Assembly: GCA_035048815.1 (NCBI GenBank)
Contig: JAUCBN010000046.1
Span: forward strand, 13,618,999-13,682,998
Length of the DNA: 64,000 bases
Direction of reading: 5' to 3'
From: Abelmoschus esculentus
Lineage: Eukaryota > Streptophyta > Magnoliopsida > Malvales > Malvaceae
Positions 1 to 11,223 of the stretch are shown here, in pieces (within the stretch, counting starts at the first letter, position 1; the number at the start of each line of letters is the position of its first letter). The translations under genes were made by a program, and so were the position numbers. The notes under the pieces were generated by a model that saw only the letters and a program-made list of their open reading frames with translations, searched no databases and had not been told where the DNA came from.

Positions 1-175
1 ATATATATTCAATACATATAATAATAATAATTAACATATGCTAATAAAAGCCCTATAATATATCTAAACACATACATATATTATAACAATATAATAAGGT
101 AATATATTAATAAATAAAATAAAATTATGATACGTACATACTATACAATTTAAATAAAGAAAATATTCAATAGAT
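1..175. other. AT-rich intergenic DNA
   Basis: Mostly A/T with short AATA/TAATA runs. I see no coding potential, RNA gene or clear repeat boundary here; the window edge cuts it. Confidence 0.5.
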
Positions 176-455
176 CAATTTTGTTTTAGTTTAGTCGACT
201 AGTTCGGTTTAACCAAACAATGAACATCCTTAGACATAAATGAGTAAATTTAAATGAATATAAATGAATGGATTGCCGAATGTTCACGGGCATAAATGAA
301 AAACAAGCTTTTTGTTTATATTTGTTCATTTAATTAAACAAACAAAAAATCTTATTATGTTCATGTTTGATCGTTTAATAAATAAAAAAGCATAAACGAA
401 TTTTTCGCCGAACGGTTCACGAACGATTTATTAAACGTTTGGTTCGTTTACAATC
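176..455 (-). repeat. Half copy of a GTTCGTTTA-rich foldback element
   Basis: Read on the minus strand, this begins with TGTAAACGAACCAAACG and runs through repeated GTTCGTTTA / AAATGAACGAAC motifs to a TTAAAACAAAATTG-type end. It matches, in opposite orientation, the first half of the longer element at 5431-5982. The second inverted terminus of that longer copy is missing, so this is a truncated or one-sided copy. No target-site duplication was identified. Confidence 0.6.
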
Positions 456-1459
456 CTATTTAATATATAATAATAATAATAAATAATAATAAACTAATAA
501 TAATGTTAAAATAATAATAGTAATATTCGACTAACAAAACTCGAATAAAATTAATGATTATAATTATTTTTCGAATTATAAACACTTTTCCATGCGTACA
601 CTCTTTTCGTAGAATTTTCCATGTAACTTTGCCAGAAAGAGGCTTGAATTTTCAAACAGAAACAGAGGGCTGATTCAATGGACAGTGGAATTGTTTGGTT
701 TTTGTTTTGGGTGAGTGGGTCCAATGTCCCAAAGCTCTGCCATCCACAAAGCTTAGATTCTTATAAGTAGTGATGTAAAAAAGCTGATATGATTTAGAAA
801 TTTGACTAAAACTCGTTGGAATTAGAATATAATACGTGATGATCTTAAATTGATATATCGATTATTGTTGATTGGATCGAGATTAATCTGAATTCAAATT
901 AAATCTGTTATTGTGGACGCTACACTCGACTTGCACCCGAACAGACTCATATCCGAGACTGATTTAATAGATAACCGATATTACACAACCGAATCAATCT
1001 AAGATTCGATTTTACCTAACCTAGCTTGATATTTATTTGACATGTAATTGTAAAAGTCTATGATTTGATGAGTTTAAAGTGTTGATAAATATAAAGTATT
1101 AAGTATGATAAATATAAACTATAAAACTTTTAAATCAATTTAAAATGTTAAATAAAATTTTTATAATTTATGAATATATAATCAATTTAAAATGTTAAAA
1201 AAATTGGTTTTCGATATTTTAAATAGATGATATTTTTATTATATATGAATATATAATCAATTTAAAGTGTTGATATAGTTTATTTTTATTTATATCAATT
1301 TCTAATTTTTAAATAAATTAACTCTAATTTATTTTAATTTTTTAATTTAGTTTAATATTTTAAATAGATGATATTTTTGTGACATTAAAGCCATCCTCAA
1401 TTCCAAAAGATACCTCCCATGCCCTGGTTATGAACGTGAGAGCCCACACACTACACTCC
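456..1459. other. AT-rich intergenic DNA
   Basis: Contains ATA/TAA-rich tracts and a short diverged internal repeat around 1080-1380 (AATATATAATCAATTTAAA recurs). There is no open reading frame of note and no recognised gene. Confidence 0.45.
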
Positions 1460-1625
1460 AAGGGTGCATACTGCCAAGACTGTTGAGGCACATGCATTCT
1501 CCTTGGATGTTCAGATTGCTTTAGAGCATTGCTGGCAACACAATTATTGAGGGGGACTCTATGGTCGTTGTCAACAAGTTGTACACCGAGATGCTAGATA
1601 GATTGGTCAAAATTATTCACTTATT
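1460..1625 (+). pseudogene. RNase H-like (RVT_3-type) fragment
   Basis: Translation from 1474 gives a short RNase H-like stretch (AKTVEAHAFSLD, then ALEHCWQH). After a 1-nt frame change near 1541 it continues with IIEGDSMVVVNKLY. The EGDS...VV..L pattern after a helix of the EA.A...AL type is typical of the plant RNase H-like domain found in LINE-related and stand-alone proteins. No start, no catalytic set and no flanking domain are present. It is a remnant, either of a LINE or of a captured host gene. Confidence 0.45.
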
Positions 1626-2197
1626 CGATACACACACTTTTTTGTTTATCGGATTATGTCTCGTATCTTTTATTTTTTTTTCCACTTATTTGAACCTTCT
1701 TTTTGTTCAAAATAAGGTTGTCAGGCATTGAGTTTCTGAGTACAATCTGAAACCCTCTTTCGAGCAACAAAACACTATCTTTTATCTGGTTAACGGAATG
1801 CAAGGTTGTTAAACACTATACACTCCTCAAAGATTTTCTTCTATGAACCCTTGACTATGAAAAATCAAACTCCAAATTACCTTGTGAGAGAATTAATTGA
1901 CAATAAAGAAAGTTCCATAAATTCCAGCAGCAACCAAGTCAAGAAGCATCAGAAAAACAAACATTCATCAGTAGCAATCACTGCCTTTGAAGTCAAGCTG
2001 ATTGCATACACTACATAATAACACCCAATTCCACACAGCAAATTGCATAACAAGAACTACAACAGTGAGCCAATACTGCTATATAGCAACTGTATCCGGA
2101 TGGAGACAATACTTTATTCGTTAGTTATATTGTTTTACCTTGACAAAACATACCTTTTGGACCAGTAGTGCACATTTTTCCTGGGTTTGTTTTGCTT
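1626..2197. other. Non-coding flank of the chimeric pseudogene
   Basis: On the minus strand this lies just downstream of the stop codon of the ISU1-derived segment. It could be ISU1 3'-UTR or downstream DNA carried along with the fragment. The plus-strand 70-codon ORF at 1806-2018 has no recognisable domain and is probably chance. Confidence 0.35.
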
Positions 2198-2559
<362 letters not shown>

Positions 2560-2604
2560 AGTAGCTATTAAGCTGAGTAATTACCTCCATAGGCACCACT
2601 GCAT

Positions 2605-2830
2605 TGTTAAACATCCTCAACCAATCTGAAGGAAGTTGCAACTGATTCTATTGCAGAAGAGCTACTGTTAGCAGCGATTATTCATCCTTAGCTCATCTTC
2701 ATTCTTTCCCTAACTCATCTATAAATAAGATGCATTCCTTTACTTGTAATCTCACCCCTTGTATTTCATGTGATTCAATGAATACATTTCTTGCATCATT
2801 TTCATTCTTTCCTGTCTTGTTTTATCATTT
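2605..2830 (+). repeat. Possible solo LTR fragment with TATA box
   Basis: The segment starts TGTTAAACATCC and has a promoter-like CTATAAATAAGATGC at about 2719, followed by a pyrimidine-rich, polyA-signal-like stretch, as in copia LTRs. TGCAT occurs immediately left (2600-2604) and again at 2792-2796, a candidate 5-bp target duplication, but the right end then lacks the canonical CA. Boundaries are uncertain. Confidence 0.35.
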
Positions 2831-3431
2831 CTAATAAATACAAGGGTTAAGAAATTTATATATATTTTATATCTTAAATATAATTATTGCCTTGTCAGTT
2901 TCTGACATTGGAGTTAGTAACCTGCTTGGTTTCATGTAACGGTAAGAATCAAAGAGCAAGAATTAAAAAAGAGAGCAGAGATTAGAGGAAAAAAGAGAGG
3001 CCATTGAAATAGTGTTTAAGAGAAGAAGATAGTTTCATTCTATTCATTTTTTCGATAAAATTGAATAGTATAGCAAGACGAACATTTTAATCCCTTTAAA
3101 TCAAAACATAACGTCTAATTAAATATGAAATAAAAAAATAACATATTAAGACCCAAACAAACTTTTTTTTTGTAAATTGGTCCTTAATAAATTCTTAATT
3201 TTTATCTTCGAAGATTAAAAAAATATATTCTTTTTTCGATGATTAGATCATACGTGTCCATATATTCTCTTTATCTTGATCGAAAATGAAATATGAACTG
3301 ACATAAATTAAACTGATTTACTTTTCATTGTAAGAACTGATTGCCTCAATCCAATTTCATAAAATCTATTTGGGATAACATTTTGTATCAGTGAAGCCAC
3401 GATACTTATGCAAACAAGTATTATTCGGAAG
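2831..3431. other. AT-rich intergenic DNA
   Basis: Purine-rich (AGAGAGCAGAGATTAGAGG) and A/T-rich tracts; nothing gene-like was seen on either strand. Confidence 0.4.
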
Positions 3432-3656
3432 GAGATATTATATTATGGGTCCGTTTCGTCATCTGTGGTCTCTAATCAATAAAAATAATTTATCTCACTG
3501 CTAGTTATCCATGTCATTAATCTAATTTGCAGAAAATATATTTTTAAATGACATGAAAAAATAAGTAAAGATTCATTGGTTGAAAAAAATTAATTTGGAG
3601 GATAATGATAAAATGAGTGATTATAATTAGATGAGACCACGACTGATTTAATTTCT
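3432..3656. repeat. Diverged foldback (MITE-like) element
   Basis: The left end GAGATATTATATTAT...GTGGTCTC has an imperfect inverted partner at the right end (GAGACCAC...AAATTTCTC). The design resembles the 53049-53288 element (GAGAAATTATATCATG termini) and the MITEs at 14170 and 27317. It is non-coding and old. Confidence 0.45.
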
Positions 3657-4737
3657 CGTCCGGAAGAGAATTTGTACCCAATCGATTAGAACTAAGAACA
3701 GATGCATAAGTCACTTTCCCATATCCACTAGTCTAGGAATCAAATAATTTGGATCGATATCTCTAATAGTAATCAACTTCCCATAATAATTTATTGGGGT
3801 CTCGCCCATGTTATAATTTATGGTAAGCAAAACTGGAATGGGTACTACGATAACCTCTATATTCACACTTATTCTTAATTTTAAAAATTTTATATTCGGA
3901 TACTACGATTATCTCATTTTCGAAAAAATACTCCATTATTAATAATCTAAATCTGAATGATCATTCACCTCAACAACTACATTCATATGTTCCCTTTCAA
4001 ATGTTAAGTCATGTTGAGATAAAATAAAATTTGTTATTTCAAATGTTACAGTTACGGTATAATAAGGAAAATAACAAATTGTTATCACCGTTGTCCGTTA
4101 AAAACGACCATCATCGGTATAAATTTCAATTTCATCATTATTTTTATTAATAATAGTTTCGGACGACAGTATTACCGTTAAATAACGACTGTTGTGGCGA
4201 TAACGAACTGTTTTTTGAATACTCGTAGAAAAAAGTGTAGAAAGTGAAGTGAAAAACTAAGAAAAAGGGGGAATTAATTTAGAGAAGAATCCAATCAAGT
4301 TAAATGCAGACACCCATAGTAGCAGAATTGGAAAAGTAGTTGAATTCCGATAGGGGTGTTGAAATGTTCGATTTAATTTATAATCGAAATAAATTATTTA
4401 AAATTAAGCTAATTAATTTTTTTAATCATTAATCGAATGATTTCTTAAGATTATTATTCGAATCGAATTAAACTCAGCTCATTTTATCAGTTTTATAACT
4501 AATTAAAACATTTAATATTTTTCAATTTTGATTTAAAATAATAATTCAAGTAGCAATAAATAGAAAATGAGTTTTTAAATATAAATACTAAGTTTTAAAT
4601 ATTGTAGGTCAATGATGAAATTTAGACTTAAAAATTTAAAATATATTACATGTATCTGAAAATATTTATTAATTAATCGATTTTGAATTAAATTTACAGA
4701 TAATGAATCAATCATACTAGTTTAACTTAGAGATAAA
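3657..4737. other. Intergenic DNA
   Basis: Contains a patch of ACGGT/AACGAC-type diverged repeats (4040-4215) with inverted character, and AT-rich DNA. No gene was recognised. Confidence 0.35.
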
Positions 4738-5430
4738 TATTTAAATTACACTTTTTTTATGATATAGGTTCTAATATTTTTTTAGTTACAATAAGTATTT
4801 AAGGTTTCATTAAGTTAGTGCTTTAAGATAACATGTTAAAAAATTATCAACTATTCATAATTTAACGTGCGTTTATTTTAATTTTTATAAATAAACTAAA
4901 AATTTAATTTTAAAAAATCTAAAATATATTTTTTTTAAAAGTCTTGTCCCTAAAACTTTAAAACCTCAAAATTGATACAATTTTCGTAATCGATAGTCTT
5001 ATTGGATCTCGTTGTCGCCTGAGGCCACCACCACCCATCATTGATAACCAGTGAGAGATATTACAATCAGATGTTGAACGATTGAAGCCTTTCATGTTCG
5101 TTTTTCGACGTCCGATTGAAATTTCTCCTGCCAATTATTGACGAAGGTGGTTGAAAAAAATGGTGATAACTTAAGACAATGACAACGATGGAGTTTGACA
5201 AGGTTATCAACGACAGTAATGTCATCAATTTTAGTTTTTAAGTTTTTTTTAATATTTTAGGACTATTTTGTGATTTTTGAAAATTTTAAAATATTGTTTA
5301 AATTATTTTTTTATTTATTTTTAAAATTAAAAACAAAAGCCACACATTAAATTTTATTGGGTGATGAATTTTTTAACAGTATTACTTAAGAACACTACCG
5401 GAATAAAAGCTTATACACCTATTTAAATTA
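4738..5430. repeat. Possible long foldback repeat
   Basis: The left part (AGTGCTTTAAGATAACATG, then TTAAAAAATTATC) and the right part (GATGAATTTTTTAACAGT, then ACTTAAGAACACT) are loosely inverted. The middle (4980-5230) is less AT-rich and has CCACCACCACCC, a layout shared with 32640-33390. This is weak, family-level evidence only. Confidence 0.3.
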
Positions 5431-5982
5431 GAGCTGTAAACGAACCAAACGTTCAGTGAACCGTTCGTGAACTGTTCGACAGGAAGTTCGTTTATTTGTT
5501 AAACGAACAAACATAAATAAAATTTGTTGTTCATTTAATTAAATGAACGAACATGAACAAATGCCTTGTTCGTTCATTTATGTCCTTTCGTTTATGTTCG
5601 TTTCTTTTAAATTCATTTAAATTTATTCACTTATGTCTAGGAGTATTTATTGTTCATTTAAACCAATCTAATCAACTAAATTAAAACAAAATTGGTTAAT
5701 CTATTGGATAATTTTAGGTTTTGACTAATGATTAATAGTTTTTCAAATTTTAATTATCAATTAATTCAATTTAAAATTAATTAATTAAAAAATATGTTTG
5801 CCTGTCGTTTATGTTCATTTATCATCTTAACGAACGAACACGAATAAACTACGTTCCTTAATGAATGAACACAAACAAAACATTTTGTGTTCGTTTATGT
5901 TCGTGTTTATTCATTTATTCGATTAAAGTTATAAATATGAACACACCCTCATTTGTGTTCGTTCGGTTCATTTACAACCCCA
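5431..5982. repeat. GTTCGTTTA-rich element with terminal inverted repeats
   Basis: About 552 bp. The left terminus GAGCTGTAAACGAACC and the right terminus GGTTCATTTACAACCCC are inverted copies with few mismatches. The interior is a tandem patchwork of AACGAACA/TGTTCGTT. It has no coding capacity, so it is a non-autonomous DNA element. A half copy in the other orientation lies at 176-455. Confidence 0.65.
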
Positions 5983-7399
5983 GTTTCATTCAAAAAATAT
6001 TTAGTACTTATCTCAAATAATTTAAACACCTATTTATAAATTAAATTATATTACTAATAAAAAGAATATTTGGATGACTCTTGGATAATATGGTGGGCTA
6101 TTTTAGCTGTTTTGCCCATGGAGTAGGGGGGAAGAAATGGATCAAGAATCATAAAAATCTTGTCAGGAATTAACATGCTCCTTAAGTCATGAATGCATAA
6201 TTTATTGCCCCCTAAATGTTTGTTTAAGTGCATTTAGTATCATTTATGTACTATAATATATACCCTCGAAATAAATTTAGGTTTAATGACTTTATTACCT
6301 CTTAAATTATATATAATTTTTTTCGAGTTGACTCTTAAAATTTTTTTAAGACGTTTTATCTTCTGAACTAAAAATTATAATATTTATTGCCCCTCTTTGT
6401 AACGTCTGTTTAAAAAAGTTTAGTCTAATTAGATCGAGTCATATTAAATCTCTCGAGGTTTATATTTATTCAATCTTACTCTTTAAATTTATTTTTTTAT
6501 TCAGTTATAGCAGTTACAAGTAGTATCTGTTCTAAAATATACTCTCAACCATTAAACATTAATCTTTTAATTATTGTATTGCAAATATTAATATTCAAAC
6601 ATGTAACCTCTAAAAACAATTATAATTTTCTTAATCACTAAGATGGTTCGTATAAAAAAAAATACATATTTTTAGAGCAACAGAGTCATTAAACCATCAA
6701 TTTATCGTTATATCCAAAGTATATTTTAAAAAAATATATTTTAATAGTTATTAAATGTAAATACTCAAAAAATCCAACATTGACAATGATTTGTCTGTAG
6801 AAGGTGTACTTTTCCAACCCCAAAAATCACAAAAAAATAAACATTTCAGTACAACAAAATTTCTGGTCTACCAAAATCTTTTTGGGTTCTAACAAATCAA
6901 TCTTCTGGTTCCTTTTCTTGTAAGAAAAACAAATGAACTGCTCACCTAAATCTAAATCTAAATCTCAAAGATAATTTAAAAGCAAACTTTAATAATAAAA
7001 TACCAATCATGTCTGAACAAGAAACGTGATCTCTACTGGTAAACTTTTTTTTCATTTTTTAATACAAAAACCTTTAAAAATTTTGGTTGGTGACTTATAT
7101 TATTATGAACATGAAGTTTCTGAGAAATCACTACCAAGACAACACCATGTGTTCCTTTTTTCCTTGATAAAATAACCTAATATTGTTTTTTGCAGACCGT
7201 TTCCCTTTTTTTATCATATATTCTTAGTTTGAACTGTTCAACATGGTGTCTTGTCTGAAAACAATTGAATCTTTCTTCATGTTTTTGTTTTTCATCTGGT
7301 TTTGCTAATTCTGATCTTGGGTTTTCTTGGTTAGGCCAAAAGATTCATCTTTTCCAACAATTTTCTAGATTGAGGTAAGAAAATTTTGGGTTGAAAGAT
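5983..7399. other. Intergenic DNA and promoter/5'-UTR of the CorA-like gene
   Basis: AT-rich to about 7000. The last 200 bp are pyrimidine-rich and mixed in composition, which fits a 5'-UTR ending at the ATG at 7400. No exact transcription start can be assigned. Confidence 0.4.
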
Positions 7400-9302
7400 A
7401 TGGATTTAGCTCGGATTCAACCTGCTGGAGATGCAGAAATGGAGGAAACAGAGTCTGGTATTCCAATTCTGGAAAACAATGTGAAAAGAACACATTTTTC
7501 AGGCATGGTAAGAAAGAAATCATACATATTTGATGGTGTTGGGAATTATTACACCAAGGAATGGGATTTGTCTGAAGGCAGTGGCAAGCAGTTTTGTTGG
7601 TACCATGTTGAGCTTCCGAAAGGGAAACAAAAACTCTCACAATCTGCACAGTACCTAATTGATGTTCTTTGTCCGCCATTAAAGCTTCATGACATTCTTT
7701 CACTCATTAGCAATGGACCCTTTTGCGGATATGTCAATGGAGCACTCGTTTTTCGGGTTAATTCGCCTGGTCCTCCTTCTAGTAACTTTACATTCAGATT
7801 GTCTGCGAGGGTTACCGAGAATTCGGTCATTACCGTGTCGTTAGGACGTGTTCCGAGGCTCGGCTTCTCGCCGGTTGGTCGGTCTCTTCTGTCCGAGATT
7901 CCTAGCGTTGAAAGTCCTTATTGTAGAGAAGAGAAGCAGCAAGGAGGTGGAATTGTTATTAGGGAACATGTTCTTGAGTTCTTATTGACAATGAATCACT
8001 CTGAGGAGGCTGATAATCCGGTTCCGAAGTCGGTCTCGAACCTTGTGGTTCACGTCATCGACACACACGTCGATCATCTTCAAGATGTAGTTACAAAACT
8101 CGAGATGGAATTGGATTCGGTGGAGCTCAAATTGGACCGAGGTAAATTCAATCAATTTAAACTGGTTTATAGCTTTGTATGCAGTTCCATATTCAAAGTT
8201 CATATGTTCATATGTGCATAACTGGTTTAAAGGACTTTCGTCGACATAGAATGAGCTTGCGAGCTTCAACTCGTTTCGAATTTTGAACTAAAAAATGAAT
8301 TATTGTTCTGTTTCATCTCAGGTGGACTTGCTTTACGTAAAGAAATGCTCGACGATCGAAGATTCCCGAAAATGCATCTCAATTTGCAACGTCTCCTGCA
8401 GGTAAATTTGCCTTTTCCCCTTATACATTGCCTTGGAGGAACTATTTTAACAACTGCAAACCTCTGTCAAGGGACAGAGAGCCATAGTTAAAAGTCCGAA
8501 CGACGTAGTTCAACCCTTCCGGTGCGATGTATCGATGATGTCTCCTTGTCATGTTACATGTTATACCGAAAATCCGACATTATCTTGTGCTTGCATTCAT
8601 ATCAGTAACATGCTGTCTTTGCTTGCATGCATTGTCCTAAAATTGCAGGTAATTGCACATGGAGAGCAAGTATTTCCTCGAGTGAAGGAGAAATGTTGTT
8701 CGAAACATTGGTTTGGAAGTGAGGACATTAACTCCCTCGAAGAGCTGATCGGACGGCTGAGGAGTCTGAAAGAGAATGTCGGATTTCTAGCAAACCGTGT
8801 GACCGCAATTCAGGCCGGTTTAGATAGCTGGCAGTCGGAACAAATCAACAGAAAACTCTATTACCTCTCTTTCCTTTCTGTTATATTCCTTCCTCTATCT
8901 TTTATCACCGGAGGTACTAATTCTTCGATTCCGTTATATTCTCGTCTCTACCGATCCCTTAGGATCCGAAATCGGATTTATCGATACATAGTGGACGACT
9001 GCATTGAATCCTTTGCCTCGTTTTTTTCGAATATTGCAGTGTTTGGAATGAATGTGGGAGGAGTTCCATGGACAGTGCAAAGGGACCCTGCATTGAAAGA
9101 TGGTTTCCGCAACGTTATGGCTCTATGTCTAGCAATGTTGTTTCTAGTGCTGCTGTGCTTCATTTTCCCTGCTCTTTATTCCCGATTGACCGCCTGGCGT
9201 CGGAGGTGGTCGATGCGACGTAGTTTGTCGCATAACCGGAGATCGTTCCTCAAGAGAAGCAGTGCGATTCAAGAAAACGGCGGTGGTTACGTCAAGATAT
9301 GA
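7400..9302 (+). CDS. CorA-like Mg2+ transporter family protein
   Basis: Four exons: 7400-8141, 8322-8401, 8649-8913, 9040-9302. They total 1350 nt, 449 residues, with phases consistent at every GT-AG junction. The ATG at 7400 is preferred; the in-frame TTG at 7391 is not a plant start. The protein has a long soluble N-terminal region, a coiled-coil-rich middle (residues about 215-335: HVDHLQDVVTKLEMELD, then ELIGRLRSLKENVGFLANR), a first membrane helix (about 344-363), the family signature GMN at about 365-367 in FGMNVGGVPW, a second helix (about 380-402) and an Arg-rich cytosolic tail (RLTAWRRRW). This two-helix C-terminus with GMN is the hallmark of CorA/MRS2 pentameric Mg2+ channels. The sequence belongs to the plant CorA-like branch rather than classic MRS2. 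The GMN codons are created only after splicing exon 3 to exon 4. Transport activity, ion and membrane are inferred from the family; length is usual. Confidence 0.9.
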
Positions 9303-9406
9303 CGGAGCTGATGAAACATGAAAGTCTCTAACATATGCAAAGTTGTAAATATTGAAGCTTAACTATAACACGCGGTTTGATTATTAGTATATATATTAGA
9401 AAAAAA

Positions 9407-9762
9407 GGTAACCTACATAAATGGTCCTTTGATTATAACTCAATTATCTTTTACATCCTCTGATTATCAAATGTTATAAATTGGTCCATTAACTAACTTT
9501 TTTGATACAAAGTGGTCCTGTGTTGTTAAAAATTTGATGAGAAACTGATATGGACGTTAACATGCTGACTTAGATTATAAAGATTGGGGATGTCACATGG
9601 TTATCCAAGTCAACGTCCACGTCAGTTTCCCGTCAATTTTTTAACAGCACATAACTACTTTGTATAAAAAAAGTTAGTCAATAGACCAATTTGTAACACT
9701 TAATAATCAGAGGATGTAAAAGATAATTGAAGTATAGTCAAGGGACCATTATGTAGTTTATC
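9407..9762. mobile_element. Foldback MITE, copy 1 (ACATAAATGGTCC family)
   Basis: The left half (CTACATAAATGGTCCTTTGA...) is the near-complete reverse complement of the right half (...AGGGACCATTATGTAG), so the whole element can fold into one long hairpin. A sister copy lies at 30571-30937. The flanks TAGAAAAAA (left) and TAGAAAAAA (right) may be a 9-bp target duplication, which would suggest a Mutator-type element. It sits about 100 bp past the CorA stop, probably in or near its 3'-UTR. Confidence 0.75.
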
Positions 9763-10205
9763 TTAGAAAAAATCAAGAGGTTGGGCTCTAATTTAAAAAA
9801 TTAATCTATAAAGTATTAAAATTTTAAATTATTTGAGCTATTCAAATTTATATTTTATAACTTAAGTTTTATCTGAATTTTTTTCGAATCAAATTTTTAT
9901 AATTTTGAATTAAATTAGAATGAATCAAATTTTTTTTGACTCAATTTGAGTTTTATTAATCTTTAAAAACAATTAAAAATCGATACCAATAAAAAATAAC
10001 ATAAAAATAAAAAAATCTACGCTATTATCATTATTACCATTATCATTATTAATTTTTTAACGATCGGTGATTAAAACAGAAAATAAACATAATATTAGAG
10101 ATTGATAAAATATTAATTTGATAACAAAGAAAAGCATTCTACAAATTGAATATCGAAAATGACGTGGTCTCATGCTAACCATCAGATCGGGAATTGCGTT
10201 GAGGG
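9763..10205. other. AT-rich intergenic DNA
   Basis: Low-complexity A/T with a short (ATT/ATC)n-like patch at 10022-10050. Nothing gene-like. Confidence 0.4.
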
Positions 10206-10337
10206 TCTTAGAGGCTTCGGGAAGCTGCTGAGAAGGCTAAAATTGAACTATCATCAACATCGCAGACTGAAATTAATCTGCCATTTATAACAGCCGATGC
10301 ATCAGGGGCAAAACACTTGAATATCACATTGAACCTT
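10206..10337 (+). pseudogene. Mitochondrial HSP70 fragment
   Basis: From 10212, 42 codons read cleanly as an HSP70 segment: [20 protein letters not shown], then [20 protein letters not shown]. This lies in the nucleotide-binding domain of DnaK-type chaperones, and the wording ([22 protein letters not shown]) is that of plant mitochondrial HSP70 rather than the cytosolic or plastid forms. Just upstream the frame is broken by a 1-nt deletion (CTTAGAGG for CTTCAGAGG). No flanking exon is present. It is an orphan gene fragment, probably carried by a transposon. Conservation of the reading frame suggests it is not very old. Confidence 0.75.
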
Positions 10338-10439
10338 AAACAGTTAAACTTCTATAAAACAAGATAAATGTATCTGAGATATCATCAATAGCCTCGCAGT
10401 CTGCTTAACCTTAATTGCATACTGCCTCGCGAGTGCCCT

Positions 10440-10990
10440 CATCGTCGACTAGAAGGTACCTCCACTCTAATGTCTCATCACATGGCTTATACCTTATCTA
10501 GTGAAGCTCCTTTGAGTTGGGGCATCATCTATGGCGTCTGGACAATCCCTCACAAGGTAATCAGGTGATCCACATCAATGATATGACTACATCACTTTTC
10601 ATGTTGCCTACACCGACACTGAGCGTAAACTGATGCATGTAATCTTCTAGTTGAATCTCTTGAATTCACAGCTGAAGAGGAGGAATTAGATCTCTTATGC
10701 CCTATAAATACAAATCTATGATCAGACCTTGCTGACTGATTCGATGTTGTACCGCTCTGATTCTAATTTCTTATATTTCATTGAGAGTGAGACTAAGACT
10801 AATGGGAGTGGGAATGGCTCCCTCACTCGCACCTACATGACCATATGTCAACCTTTGCTCAATGGACTTGACACTAGTGGCCAGATCAGGAAAAGCTTCG
10901 ATAGATCGACTATGAAAAATATTTGAATTTCCTTTTTCAACCATTTCCAAAACCTTTTACATTTTATCTTTTCCCTTGTTACTAACTTCG
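10440..10990 (-). pseudogene. Ty3/gypsy gag remnant with zinc knuckle
   Basis: On the minus strand, 10574-10520 encodes a gag zinc knuckle (CGSPDYLVRDC). It is followed by DDAPTQRSF and preceded, in other frames, by a Ser/Arg-rich linker (KRSNSSSSAV, then NSRDSTRRLH), as in plant chromovirus/gypsy gag. Several frameshifts and stops are present. Near 10759 the minus strand has AGAATCAGAGCGG, close to the tRNA-Met primer-binding motif TATCAGAGC, so an internal deletion may have joined leader and gag. With the LTR-like segment up to 13585 this makes a minus-strand gypsy element, largely deleted. Confidence 0.55.
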
Positions 10991-11223
10991 GGTATACCTA
11001 ATCAGCTATAGAAACTCTTATTCATACTCATAAATAAGTCAGGGGTGTACCGATACGTAAAGGATGTATCAATACCATTATTATATTATCTCGGGAAGGT
11101 TTTTTTATGTACTAATACAGAAGGTAGTAATTCCAATATAGGTAAAGACCGATATGGAGTAATGATATAGATGGGGATCAATATGGGTAGTTCACGTACC
11201 GATATGAAGTACTAAAGGTTTCT
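10991..11223. other. Flank of the gypsy remnant
   Basis: Repeated ACCGATA / ATCAATA / GATATGG wording, continuing on the far side of the next element at 12500-12600. This suggests the 11224-12499 element was inserted into this unit. Confidence 0.4.

Noticed and set aside
7365..7703. 112-codon minus-strand ORF opposite CorA exon 1
   Set aside because: Antisense to a well-supported exon; no domain.
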